Origin: Chlorophyllum brunneum
Taxonomy: Eukaryota > Basidiomycota > Agaricomycetes > Agaricales > Agaricaceae
Reading direction: 5' to 3'
Length of the DNA: 64,000 nt
Assembly (NCBI GenBank): GCA_963576785.1
Contig: OY756140.1
Location: forward strand, 2,046,001 to 2,110,000
Shown piece after piece: positions 22,508-33,276 of the stretch. The first letter of the stretch is position 1. Every line of letters begins with the position of its first letter. A program made the translations under genes and the position numbers. The notes under the pieces are model-generated. The model did not search any database. It was given only the letters and a program-made list of their open reading frames with translations, and was not told the DNA's origin.

Positions 22508-24309
22508 ATGACCAGCGTCGTCTCCAACAGCACATCCCGTCCCCACCAGTCTCTCGCCCGCCGCATCCTCTTTCCCACCCATCCCGGCGACCTCCCACCC
22601 CTCCTTGCCGCCCAGGATGTCCCGCCCGAGCTCCAGGCAGAGCTGTACGACGTTCTCGCACTCGCCCTGCGCGCCTACATCAATCCCTGGTGGACGAGGA
22701 TCACCCGCTATGACAGGGAATTCCTCCCCCAGATAACACACACCCTCTCCATCGTCGTCCGTTCTCTCGAAACCCGTGCTCGAGCTCTCGATCTCCCCGC
22801 CCTCGTCTTCCATGATCTTCCCATCATCCTCACCCAGCACTACCGCGACTATCGCAACGCTGCTTCAAAGCTCTCCTCATCCTATGCCACAGGAGGTGCA
22901 ACGTCCCTCCCCCACCTCTTTCACCACCTTCAGCCCCACATCGCTCTCTCCCCTGACGCTACGATTGACCTCCAATATTATCGCCACATAGTCGACCACA
23001 TCCTCAGAGCGTGCTTACCACCACAGGACTATGAGCCAGACGCACAGCGGGTCATTGTCCGCGAAGTCATCGTAAAGGTCCTTGTGCGAGACGTGGTTCC
23101 CAAGGTCACACAGCCGTGGTTCATTCAATCCCTGCTCCTTGATTTACTGGGTTCCGGCGACGAAAACCATCTATTCAAGGCAAATCTCCCTCCATTTTCT
23201 ATACCAATCTGTCTGACCATGCCTTCAGACCAACGAACCGCCTCAAACTACCAACAACCCGTTTTCCTTCCACACCTTCATCGTCATCGTCCTATCCACT
23301 CTCCAGTCGTTCTCCAGCACATGCCTTGCCCTTATTCATCTGTACAAGCAAGCCGTCAGTACCATCAAGCTAGTCAACCAATCTCCGTCCCACACCCCCC
23401 GATCTACGACTCCTCTGCCCCAACAGCCAGCGACCTACCATGAAACGGAACGCTCGTCATCTAGACAATTACACTCCCAAATACCCTCCAAGGCCCCTTC
23501 GATATCCCCGACACCCTCAACACTGTCCAACATGTCATACCCGTCGCCCTCTATCCTTCCCTCCTCCCGCCAAACCCCAATCTTGCCAAGTCAACCTCCT
23601 TCCCACATGCAATCCCCACAACCTCAACACGAGGAATACGCCTCTCCACCTCTGGCCCTCTTCTCTGAAGTATTCCTCACGACGGAACGTCTTGCAGCGA
23701 CGTCTCTCATGAATCTCCTCGGCACGATCTCAGCATCTATGACCCCTTTCCTCGATAAACTCCTTCCCCATTTGCTGTACACTACACTATCACCCGGATT
23801 TATCTTGAATTTAGCCAGACTTGGTAAGAGGACAATGTTTCCGAACGGCTTTCCCGGTCCGTCCCCTGTCGACCCTACCGTAGAGGAGCAGGCGGCTATA
23901 AGGCAGAAATTGGTTAGTTGGAAGGGCAGTGGCGGTTTATGTGAGCGTCTCCAACTCCAGGTTTCATTGGTTTGACTTTTTTTTTACAGCACACCTAATG
24001 CCTCTGTTCCTCGGTGCAGACCCGAAACAAACATTGAACGCGGCTATAAACCCATTGACATCTCAGCCGTGCAATGTTCACCTCACCGTCATCCTCCTTG
24101 ACAGACTTCTCGTCGGGCTCTTCCCCGAACTCATTGGTGGCGCCACCACCAGTGGAAACATGACCCCCAGCCCCGACACTGGCGTGGGTGGGAACGACGT
24201 TAACCTGAACTCATCTCATCTCACCCCGAATACCGCTATTGAGACTCACGATATACTCGTGGATACACCAATTGGTATAGTGAATGGTGACGGTGGCTAT
24301 ATTTCCTGA
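22508..24309 (+). CDS. PXA-domain protein
   Basis: Residues about 15-200 form a PXA domain: SLARRILFPTHPGDLPPLL, INPWWTRITRYDREFLPQIT, FHDLPIILTQHYRDYRNA, IDLQYYRHIVDHILRACLPP and REVIVKVLVRDVVPKVTQPW. PXA domains accompany PX/RGS sorting nexins (Mdm1/SNX13 group) at endosomes or lipid contacts, but here I see no PX or RGS domain. After an intron the protein continues NPFSFHTFIVIVLSTLQSFS and a Pro/Ser-rich linker, then HEEYASPPLALFSEVF, FLDKLLPHLLYTTLSPGF and HLTVILLDRLLVGLFPELIG. The first intron (23180-23228) has a GC donor after AAG; the second (23941-23989) is GT-AG. An alternative start lies at 22502. Confidence 0.85.
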
Positions 24310-24929
24310 AAAGTTCGATTAATGATAAATTATGATATTCGACCACATAATGTACCTGTCTTTGAAATTTTACCCGTTGACGTCTGGCTACTCTCATTAG
24401 TCCATTCCTTACACATGTTCTGCACTAAATGGAAATTTTCCATATACCCTCCCATTCTGGAACTGTCAGACCTGTTGCTTTCACTTGGAACCACACCAAG
24501 TGCTGCTAAAAATGCGCGAATTCCCGCTCTAATTCCATCTAACTGACAACTACTGTGCGGTTGAGAAAACCCATATTCCGGGCCGAGTTAGGATTAGGTG
24601 CGGCGGCATTGACCAGGGATTTAATTGAGCTGGTACAGAGTAGAGCAATATGTATGTTTTGGGATTTAAGAATAGCTGCTGGCGCCCCACCAGTAAGGTT
24701 TTTCAATCCGAGTGAGCCTTCAACTGAGGTTGCACATGTACACTGGTTCACTGTTCTGGTTTCCGGTGATGTTAGATATAAGTTTTATACTCAACATGTA
24801 CAAGGTTATTTGCATAAAATGTTCCGCGAGTGGTTTTCCACGTCCATCCAATTCCCCTTCCGCAGATTTTAAATGTCTGCCAATAACACCCTCACCTTAC
24901 AACCAAGAGTAACAAGGCATCGTCAACTG
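24310..24929. other. Intergenic stretch, no confident gene
   Basis: This 620-bp region between two converging genes is more AT-rich than its surroundings. Open frames of 60-105 codons occur on both strands, but none has a recognisable motif or an obvious splice partner. It may hold 3' UTRs, a decayed gene or a small unknown gene; I cannot decide. Confidence 0.4.
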
Positions 24930-25762
24930 TCAGGTTGTTTTAACCCGCTGGGGTTCCCTCCGGCCGAAATAGAAGCGCGTTCGTCCGATACCCATGAACC
25001 AAGCCACCCTGCTCGCGGGGATTAAACAGTTAGGCATCCGGTATTCCAAACACCAATGGAACGCGAACCTAGTGATGAGAAGGAGGGTGGTGATGGTAAT
25101 ATTGCCATGTGTCATGCCGTTCCAGCTTTGGGGGGTGTACCGGAGGCTCTCTGGAAGACCGAAGAAAGTGGCAAGGACGCTAAAAGGGGCGTAATTATGA
25201 TGGTTGACTAGGTGTATCTGTTTGCAATATTATAGGAGAATGGCCTACTGTGTCACCTTTAAGTGCCAGAAATTGCGGTTCAGTTTACTTTTACTTGCGA
25301 CAAGGCACTAAAATATTTGTACTCACATCAGCGATTGCGAGCGCTAACAGACTGGCGCCGAGGATACGTTCTTGTGCAGTCGGGTTATTGGGAAGGGTGT
25401 TTCGAACCGCACGGAAAACAATAGATGATAACAACCCGAGTAACAGGTAACCTTATAACAATCCCATTCAGCTTCAAATCCAGATAGACCCAAGAGGGTA
25501 ACGTACAGTTCACCAACTGCGAAATGATCATCCGTGTTCGGTCATCCAATGAAGCGGGCGTTGGTGCACTGGAGGGAATTTGTTCTTGATAGAACCAGTT
25601 TGCACCAGGTGTGACCCATACGGACAGAACAGGGATAAAGGTAGACACTGGGGATGGGTGAGGTTACTAATAACTAGGCCGAGACGTGTTGAACGAACTG
25701 GGTTCAAGGTGTAAGAACACTAGACGGTAAAAGCCTGGAAGTGCTGGAAAATCGTCTGGCAT
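24930..25762 (-). CDS. Small integral membrane protein, DUF7704-like
   Basis: The minus strand gives MPDDFPALPGFYRLVFLHLE, then after an intron STFIPVLSVWVTPGANWFYQ and SLDDRTRMIISQLVN, then CYLLLGLLSSIVFRAVRNTL, ERILGASLLALAIADV, and a last part with SLRYTPQSWNGMTHGNITIT and LLLITRVAWFMGIGRTRF. Several hydrophobic segments suggest a four-helix membrane protein. The pattern (FYRL..LE near the start, WN..TWGN-like, and RVAW..GIGR near the end) matches what I recall of the fungal DUF7704 family. The function is unknown. Reaching RVAWFMGIGR requires the splice that removes a short intron after LLLITR. Confidence in the family name is moderate. Confidence 0.6.
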
Positions 25763-26105
25763 TATATTATCAGGCCCGAAGAAGATGCTGAAGAGTTGGA
25801 GCTATGCTTGAAGATAGCAGGTCAGTGAAGAGTTGTGATAGTGCAAGCTCCATGAGCTTTGCTCGCTAAATAGGGATTCTCAGGCGCTCAGCTCACAATT
25901 CAACCAGGCGTGACAATATAGAATTCTCCCTCTTTCCCCATTCAACAGCAGGAACTTGTTCCACTAGGGGTCTCTCTGAATGAAAGGACGCAAGCGCATC
26001 AAAATGAACGCCCGGACATGGAGAGCCACGGGGAATAAGAGTGATCTGATGGTGTGAAGCGCGAACTCGGCTCTTCCGCTGTATAACAGCTCCTCTTCAC
26101 CCATA
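25763..26105. promoter_or_regulatory. Divergent intergenic region, DUF7704-like / CofD-like
   Basis: This 343-bp stretch separates two divergent start codons and should hold both promoters. No coding content and no clear TATA box were seen. Confidence 0.4.
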
Positions 26106-28060
26106 ATGCCGGGTCCGCAAGACACTCTGGCTACCAGCAAGCAATATCCATCCACACTCGCTCCCAACATCGGGATGGAAAGCCCGGGATCCTCAGTCTT
26201 TGACCTCCCAATTCAAACTGTTACTCCCGCCCATGTTGCCATTCGTCCGCCTCCAATATCCCAACGCCAGACTTCAGGACAAGCTGGCGCAAATCTGACC
26301 CAAGCTAGCACTGCGTCTTTTGTGGTCATTTCAGGAGGGACTGGGGGTAATGCTATCTGTTCGGCATTTGGAAACGCGTGCTACGTTCTACCCGTTTCCG
26401 ACGACGGAGGTTCTTCGAGTGAAATTATACGTATACTTGGAGGTCCTTCAATTGGTGTGCACCTCGTAATGTACCAGACGACTCGACTGACCAATTCGTT
26501 GGCTATTCAACGACAGGGGACATCCGTTCGAGGCTCGTTCGCCTCATCCCCAACTCCCCCCCATCTTCGCCCCTAGATGCAATACGACGTCTTCTTTCAT
26601 ATCGTCTCCCAGCTAGGTGCGATGCAAAGGAGGCGAGGGACGAATGGAGAGATATCGTAGAAGGACGCAGTTTACTTTGGACTGGGATTCCCAATGACAG
26701 AAAGGAGACTATCCGAGGTGGGTGTGAATGTTACTCCTAAACCATCTCGTTCGCGTCAAATAACGCCATTCGTCTCCACCCAAGGGTTCCTTGTTTACTT
26801 TGAAAGCGAGCTATTGAAGCGTGCTCACAAGAATTTTGACTTTCGGAACGGAAGGTACGACTGTCCCCCACCCTGTCAGAACCGGAATGCAAAGTCTTAC
26901 TGGTGCCCATTTGTAGTATCGGGAACTATTTCATTTCAGCAGCACAAAACTTCTTCCGGTCTCTACCCTCGGCGATTTTTCTATTCTCTTCGATCACGAA
27001 CAGTCAGGCAATGTGATTTGGCCCATGACGCCTATAAGGGAATGCTCATATTTCCTACAGGCTACAATTCTTCCGGTCATTGTGACGAACCATACAGTAA
27101 CCATCGCAGCCGAACTTGTGAGTTAAACGTGATCCCTTCGATTTGACAATCGACTTAGGAATGTTTTCCCTAGGCGAACGGTGCTCGACTTGTTGGACAG
27201 TGTGAAATATCACATCCCGTACCACAATCGGACATGATGTCGGGTGACCCACTATCTCCCATTGAAGGCCTCGGAGAAAGAGTTGCACATAGGCAGAACG
27301 TCATGTTTGAACAAGATTCGAAATCAGAGTATGAGCACCTGCCCGCGCCGATCACAAGTGAGTGAATGGGCCAAGGCCACGTTGTATGGATATTTATACA
27401 TGGACTGTCACAGGACTCTTTTATATTAACGCTTATGGGATGGAGATCCACCCGCCGCCAAATGCTGACTACCTAACGAAACTTTGTGAGCGGGACGTAC
27501 TCATCTACTCCTGTGGGTCGCTGTGGACGAGGTAGATTTGCGGGTACGGGCCGTCAGTGCAGTTTGTTGAAAACGAGTATTTTTAGCATCATTCCGTGTC
27601 TTGCCCTGCGAGGTGTTGCTGCTCGCATCGCTCGTTCACCCAAACTCCAGGCAAAGGTCTTACTTTGTAAGTCAGCCGGCACGGTTCGGTGTTTTGTGCA
27701 TTGACCGTTTTATCTTAGTGAATTCGGAGAATGACAGGGAGACCGAAGGATATACAGCCGTAGACTATATTCTGTCCGAACTGCTTCTATCACCATACCT
27801 CATGGAGCGCGCTGACACGGCTGGATAGGGCCATCGCGAGGACACTGAATTCAAGTTACGAGATGGCTCCGTATGGACTCGGAAACGCAAACACGACGTA
27901 CCCAGTATCAGCTTTCATCACTCATTTGGTTTATTTACAAGGGGGAAACATTCCTGTTGATGTCGAGCATATTACAGTGAGTGGACAGGCTGAGTTGAAG
28001 CACGTTCGACCCTTTGATAAGCTAATTTTAGTTCCTTGGAGTGAGATGTACAAGGGTTGA
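26106..28060 (+). CDS. CofD/YvcK-family (UPF0052) protein
   Basis: The core begins with the Gly-rich nucleotide/substrate loop VVISGGTGGNAICSAFGNA and continues VLPVSDDGGSSSEIIRILGG, PSIGDIRSRLVRLIP, then FLVYFESELLKRAHKNFDFR, NGSIGNYFISAAQNFFRSLP and NVIWPMTPIRECSYF. These are signatures of the CofD/YvcK fold (2-phospho-L-lactate transferase and gluconeogenesis factor relatives). Fungal members have no settled function, and coenzyme F420 synthesis is not expected. The later part has DPLSPIEGLGERVAHRQNVM, YSCGSLWTSIIPCLALRGVA, IARSPKLQAKVLLC and DVEHIT. At least seven short introns interrupt it. The stop at 28060 is the end of the open frame; an intron just before it could change the last residues. 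Confidence 0.8.
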
Positions 28061-28402
28061 GGGGGGACGAGGTGGGCAGGGAGAGGCTCCGCGATTCAAC
28101 CCCACGGATGTTCGGCGGGCAGTTGACGACATTCTGGGAGAGATAGGCGGTTGAATGTGTATTGAATGAAGCGGGTATGATTGTCAGATCGATGCCATTT
28201 TAACACCAGGGTCGTAAGCAGGCTTCTCACGCCGAAGTTGGCGCATGACCTCTCCCGCGACTGAGCAAACCCGACCATGAATTCCCAAATCACTACGGAC
28301 CACCCTCTGCTCCTCCCCTTCGCCACCTCCTGCTCCTACTAGATACCCAGAATCTCGAATCACCCCTTGCCTCTACCCGTACAACAACAGACACCCAGGA
28401 AC
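28061..28402. other. Tandem intergenic spacer
   Basis: This 342-bp region between two plus-strand genes holds the 3' end of the CofD-like gene and the promoter of the next gene. A C-rich, CT-rich run at about 28300-28390 precedes the next start codon. No gene was seen. Confidence 0.4.
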
Positions 28403-29605
28403 ATGAGTAGCCCGAGTTCGGACGACCGGCATGTCCAACTCGAGTTCCCCACGCTATCTAACCACCATTCCTCCTGGTCCCGGGATGGTCTCCGCACACG
28501 TATGTCCCTTTACGTCGGTGCCTTTCCCCGACTAATCCCCTTAACTAGTCGATCAACTCACGAAATCCCCTCCTACCACAAATGAACTCCCGAACTGGAG
28601 TCGCCCCCGCCACCCACCCAGTCCACCTCTTCTTACTGTCTCGAGGTCCAGTCCTGAGGAGAGCACCGAGGCGGACCACGAAATACTATGCCAAAGATTT
28701 CTTTCGCAGATGGACGTCCCGAGTGGAGCACAACGTATCCATACCTCCACCCTTTACCTCGACGACTCGGACGCGGATGCGGACGACGAGAGACCGCGGA
28801 CGCCTCTCACTGACAACTTCTCCGAAAACGACTCCAACGACCACGAGTGTGTGTCAGGAGATTGTGCAGCCGGCTTGATAGGGTCTCAGAGCACAGAATT
28901 GATGGAACCTAATGGCGTCTATGCGGTCCCACCCTCGCTCACACGATCTACGAGAATACGGTTTCACTCCCGTGTGCGCATCACCTCAGGCCTAAATCGA
29001 CATCGACATTCCTCCATTACCAGTGTACAAAGTAGAGAAAACGCTGTTCGTTTGACGAATGATGATGGCGGGTACTTTTACTTCACCCCTTCATCATCAA
29101 TATCGGGTTCTCCCTCATCCTCTATTTCTGCACCGTTACGATCAAGGACGGATGACGAAGCGGATAGACCAGGGTGGGGACCATTGGGACAACGTGTGAA
29201 TATGTTTGCCAATAGAAATCGGGTGAACAAGCAAGGGGGTAAACAGCTTTGGGGTAAACCTGCAAGGGCGGAGGATCAAGCAACTCGGACGGGAACGGCT
29301 GAAACCTCGCCACTGTTGATACCTCCACCCAGAATACAGGATGGAAGGTTGCGTGAACAGCACAGAATGGGAAGGTGCTATTGCTCTCGCTGTGGCCTCT
29401 CGTCTCAGAAAACGCTGTCACCAGAAGATGTGGACGAGACCTTTGGCAAGTGGCCAAATAGAATATTAAATTACCAGGTATACATAAACCTTCCGATCAT
29501 GCCCCGAAACTGAACTGACGCATTGGTTCCACCTAGTGGTGGTGGTGGCACGCAGAGGCAGTAATTTGCTGTCGATGTCTTGACGAAACAGATGATCTCT
29601 ACTGA
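28403..29605 (+). CDS. Disordered protein with C-terminal Cys clusters, unknown function
   Basis: The exons join as MSSPSSDDRHVQLEFPTLSN, then (after an intron ending near 28550) LDQLTKSPPTTNELPNW, a long Ser/Thr/Asp-rich region, and SLTRSTRIRFHSRVRITSG. It ends with the cysteine-rich piece HRMGRCYCSRCGLSSQKTL, a last intron at about 29477-29537, and YQWWWWHAEAVICCRCLDET. Two Cys clusters (CYCSRC and CCRC) about 40 residues apart could chelate a metal, but I know no family with this arrangement. The four consecutive Trp are unusual. It is likely a fungal lineage-specific protein. Confidence 0.6.
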
Positions 29606-29863
29606 ACGTCCTGGCGACGGCGGAGCGCTCCTTCATGGCATCGACGATGATAGGGTTATTCCTGTGATTCGTGTATCCTATCTGTATTCTTAATTGGCCT
29701 TTTATGACTTACGACAGGTTTCTTTTCTTCATCGGGTTTTTATTGGCTGTACAATAAATTCTATACAATGTCAGATACATCTGAACGTCTGTGATGATAC
29801 ATGCGACGGGTTGAGACCAAGATGCATTCACTATGGTATATTGAGCGTGGTTACATCTGGAGT
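29606..29863. other. Convergent 3' ends
   Basis: This 258-bp spacer lies between the stop codons of the unknown gene and chorismate synthase. No coding content was seen. Confidence 0.35.
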
Positions 29864-31344
29864 CTACTGGGTTTTGGATGGTAAAACCATGGTGGGGGGC
29901 AAGGTGGTGACGGGGGGCAAGAGGCTTGAGGCAGTCTTGCGGGCATTTTGGATAAGGAGTTGATCCAGGACCACAATGGCAGCCATGGATTCAACAATGG
30001 GAACAGCACGAGGGACAACGCAAGGATCGTGGCGACCACGAGCGGCGAGGGTGCCTTGTGTACCATCGTATTGGGCAGTTTGCTGGGCCTGGGAGATGGT
30101 AGCGGGAGATTTAAAAGCAATACTATAAGTTGTGTTCGTCAGCTCAGGTTCAAGTTGTAAGGGGATGGGACGTACCGGAAGTAGATGTCCTCAGAGTTAG
30201 TGATGCCACCTTGAACACCTCCACTCCAGTTGGTCTTGGTACCGAGCTTACCATCTGTACGGCTGACGAAAGGATCATTGTGCCTGCTTCCAGGGACTTC
30301 TGTCCCACGGAAGCCAGATCCGATTTCAAAGGCCTTGGTGGCAGGGATAGAAAGCATAGCATGGCCCAACTTGGCCTCAAACTTGTCGAAGACGGGCTCA
30401 CCAAGGCCAGCGGGAACGTTGCGGATAACGCAGGTGACAGTGCCACCGATGGAATCCTGAACATCTTTGGCACGGATGATGCGCTGCAACACGGTGAGAT
30501 ATTGGGGGATGTGAGGGCGTGATGGCACTGACCTGGGTCATGCGCTCAGCAGTCTCAGAGTGGGGGCACCTGATGGGGTGCTTGTCGACCTCTTCGCGGG
30601 TGATGGTGGAGATCAACTTCAGGAATTCTGGGGAGACGGCGTCTGTGACGTCGTCGGTGTCGTCATCGGAAGATGAGGAGATGTACGGTATATGAATCTT
30701 GCCAACGGAGGAGACAAAAGCGACGATCTCGACTCCAAAGACCTGCTTGAGGTATCTCTCGGCAATAGCACCTGCGGCGACACGACCTGAGATGAAGATA
30801 GGGTTAGTGGGCAAAGAACGATCGGGATATGGAGGACAGATCCTACCGATAGTCTCGCGAGCACTGCTGCGACCACCACCGCTGCTGGCCTTGATGCCGT
30901 ACTTCTGGAGATAGGTATAGTCGGCATGGCTCGGCCGAGGGTAGAGGTCAGTCTCGGAATAGTCGTGAGGGCGCTGGTCTTCGTTCTTGACGAGAACACC
31001 AATGGGTGTGCCCAACGTGACGCCATGCTCTATTCCAGACTGGATGTGGACAAGATCCTTCTCGTTTCTCTGTGCAACATGGATGTTAAACCCGGTGACG
31101 AAAGACGGAGGTGATGGTACCCACTGGAGTGGTGAGGTTGCTCTGACCAGGCCTACGACGGCTGAGCTGGACCTGGATGTCTTGTTCCGTGAGCTCGAGA
31201 CCCTGCAGACATGTTGAGATGACTGATGTGAGGCAGAGGATAATTGCGACGCACAGGAGGGCAGCCATCGATGATGGCGCCAACAGAGGCACAGTGGCTC
31301 TCGCCGTAGGTGGTGACACGGAAGAGAGTACCGTAGGTAGACAT
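29864..31344 (-). CDS. ARO2: Chorismate synthase
   Basis: The last enzyme of the shikimate pathway makes chorismate from 5-enolpyruvylshikimate 3-phosphate using reduced FMN. The sequence starts [20 protein letters not shown], has [17 protein letters not shown], the signature [99 protein letters not shown] and [20 protein letters not shown]. The C-terminal exon has [20 protein letters not shown], the expected substrate-binding region, and ends LPSKTQ. Several small introns interrupt it. Fungal enzymes are often bifunctional with flavin reductase activity, but that cannot be read from the sequence. Confidence 0.94.
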
Positions 31345-31517
31345 GGATGAGGAGAGAGGTGGGATGGGTTCTGCGGGGACGAGTTGCAGGATTTTATATG
31401 ATAGAGGGGCGGCCGAGACGTACTCGAGTCCAAATTAAATATAGCACGATAAGATGATTACCTGCCTCTCCTTCCTTTTTCGGATCGGTCATTTGCCGGA
31501 CCGCCCGTCCTCCTCTC

Positions 31518-32240
31518 ATGGCCTCCTCAGCCACCGCACCAGCAGTCTCTGGCTCCCGTTCTCGTCCCCAGGCGCGCAAAAAGCTCAACGATGATGCCGC
31601 ATACATGGCCCCTCCCAGTGCGAGCGCCGGCACAAAGAGACATGCTGCAGACAAGCCAGATGGAGAGCCGCGAGTAAAACGGAAACGCGTAGATCCAGTG
31701 ACAGCAACGGCGTCGAGTAACGGGAAAAAAGATGCTGAGGACCCCCAAAGAAACTCTATGGTGAGCAACTCTGGGGTTTTCGGTATGAATCCTCTGACCC
31801 ACGGCCCAACACCCCAGGTCGAATTCTCGAAAATGCCCCTCTCCATGCTTTATTGCTACATGACCCAATACGATATCGTCCCAGACGTACGGCCCTCGCC
31901 CCTCACCGCAGAGGACCCCCCTTCCCCCACCAGCCTTGCCAACCCCCATCGACATTCTCCAATGACCCTCAGCCCCCCAGCACAAGTCACCCCCGCTAAT
32001 AGGCCCCGCCGCGAATCGAAAGAACAAAGCAGACGTCGGAGCTCTCGCCTACTGGAGGAGGAAAACAGAAGCCGCACGCCGATATTGGCTGATGCAGATG
32101 AAATTCAGGCTGTTTTGGCTGGCATTGTTGAAAAACATTTCAGAGAAATGCCTCCCATTAGTGGGAGGGATGAGGTCGACACCCTGGCCGCGTTCATGTG
32201 TGCAATTGAGAAGTCGAGGGGTCTGCGTATCAAGTGTTGA
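31518..32240 (+). CDS. Possible Sap30-like Sin3-binding protein
   Basis: The N-terminal third is basic and disordered (KRKRVDP). The conserved core reads VEFSKMPLSMLYCYMTQYDI, and the end has EIQAVLAGIVEKHFREMP and EVDTLAAFMCAIEKSRGLRI. The helix with FSKMPLSMLYCYMTQYDI and a later VEKHF helix recall the Sin3-binding domain of Sap30, a subunit of the Rpd3 histone deacetylase complex, but the match is from memory and partial. A 57-bp GT-AG segment (31761-31817) just before VEFSKM has no stop and a length divisible by three, so it could be an intron or coding; without it the join is SMVEFSKM. The gene diverges from ARO2 with 173 bp between starts. Confidence 0.5.
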   Translation: MASSATAPAVSGSRSRPQARKKLNDDAAYMAPPSASAGTKRHAADKPDGEPRVKRKRVDPVTATASSNGKKDAEDPQRNSMVSNSGVFGMNPLTHGPTPQVEFSKMPLSMLYCYMTQYDIVPDVRPSPLTAEDPPSPTSLANPHRHSPMTLSPPAQVTPANRPRRESKEQSRRRSSRLLEEENRSRTPILADADEIQAVLAGIVEKHFREMPPISGRDEVDTLAAFMCAIEKSRGLRIKC

Positions 32241-33276
32241 CTCCTTTCCTTTCACTTTCTTGCACCGTCACTCGCTCGCTTTCTTGGTTGTCTCCGTCAT
32301 CCTGTTGTTTATTGTACTATAGCTCGTGCGCCTATGCATCATGATTCAATGTACGGCTCGACCGGGTACAAGCGAGTGGTTGTTGCATCAAAGCGGTCCA
32401 GATTGGACCCCCCTTTTATATTCAACTCACTTACTTAGGACCTGCGTCTGTGCCAGGTGATACCCCAAATCTCCGACCCGTACCAACCGGACGTGTGAAT
32501 TCATCTATCCGCTGCACCAGGTTGATATATGGACCAGACACTGCTCAAAACGTCTTTGGGACTGGTGTGTTGAGCAAGCGCCTTCTTGCTCGTTCTGATG
32601 TCACCATCTCGTCCGTGGCGGGCTAGAGTCGGGTAACTGGCACCTTCAAATTTCATACACACTGCTGATCATACACCCCGGGCTGATTTCCCGCACTTGC
32701 AACCCGGGAAATGGTCAATATGTTTCTGCTGTTGCGAGGTTCTAATCTGCATTGCAAAATCCACCCAGCAGCAAGGGGTACAGGGCATGTGAAAGGAACA
32801 ATACGTTTGGCAAACAAATATTCGAGAGGCTGGTGTCTCTCCCACTCAGGCTCTCAACTTGCGCTATCCTACTTTGCACTACTTGGCTTAACTTTACGAG
32901 CATTAGAAAAACAATGACCCGAAAGACGATACAGGGGCGTTCCGGTATATGGTACATCCTCTTCTCGATTGCTCAAGCGGCAAACGTTCCCGTGGTTACA
33001 TATCCGTGACGGATCCACGACTGTGGTTGTGTGGTATATGTGGTATAAAGACCTACAGTCCCATGAATTCCTTTCTTCCGCATCTTTCTCCTCACCCATT
33101 CGTTCAAACCCTTTCGCAGCCGCGCTGCCTGGCCTCCTTTTTTGTGAGCCTCATTTTGAATCGCTGCTCTGATATAAACTAACGTCTCAGCTAGTCCATC
33201 AGCTCGTTTTGTGGTACAGGTTCACGTCCTTTTCTTTCAACTTCCGTGAAGTCTTTCGTAAAGCGCAATTCCCAGA
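32241..33276. other. 1-kb intergenic region, no gene seen
   Basis: No coding frame of interest appears in this kilobase before the secreted-protein gene. A TATAAA motif occurs at 33173-33178, about 100 bp upstream of the next ATG, followed by CT-rich sequence; I take it as the core promoter. The rest has no repeat or RNA signal that I can identify. Confidence 0.45.
33171..33180 (+). promoter_or_regulatory. Probable TATA box of the secreted-protein gene
   Basis: GATATAAACT lies about 100 bp upstream of the start codon at 33277, with a pyrimidine-rich stretch between. This is a good position for a fungal TATA element. Confidence 0.45.

Noticed and set aside
22437..22661. Upstream extension of the 393-codon minus-strand frame
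   Set aside because: It overlaps the PXA gene on the opposite strand and is Arg/Gly-rich with no conserved content; the signal/TM start is at 22436.
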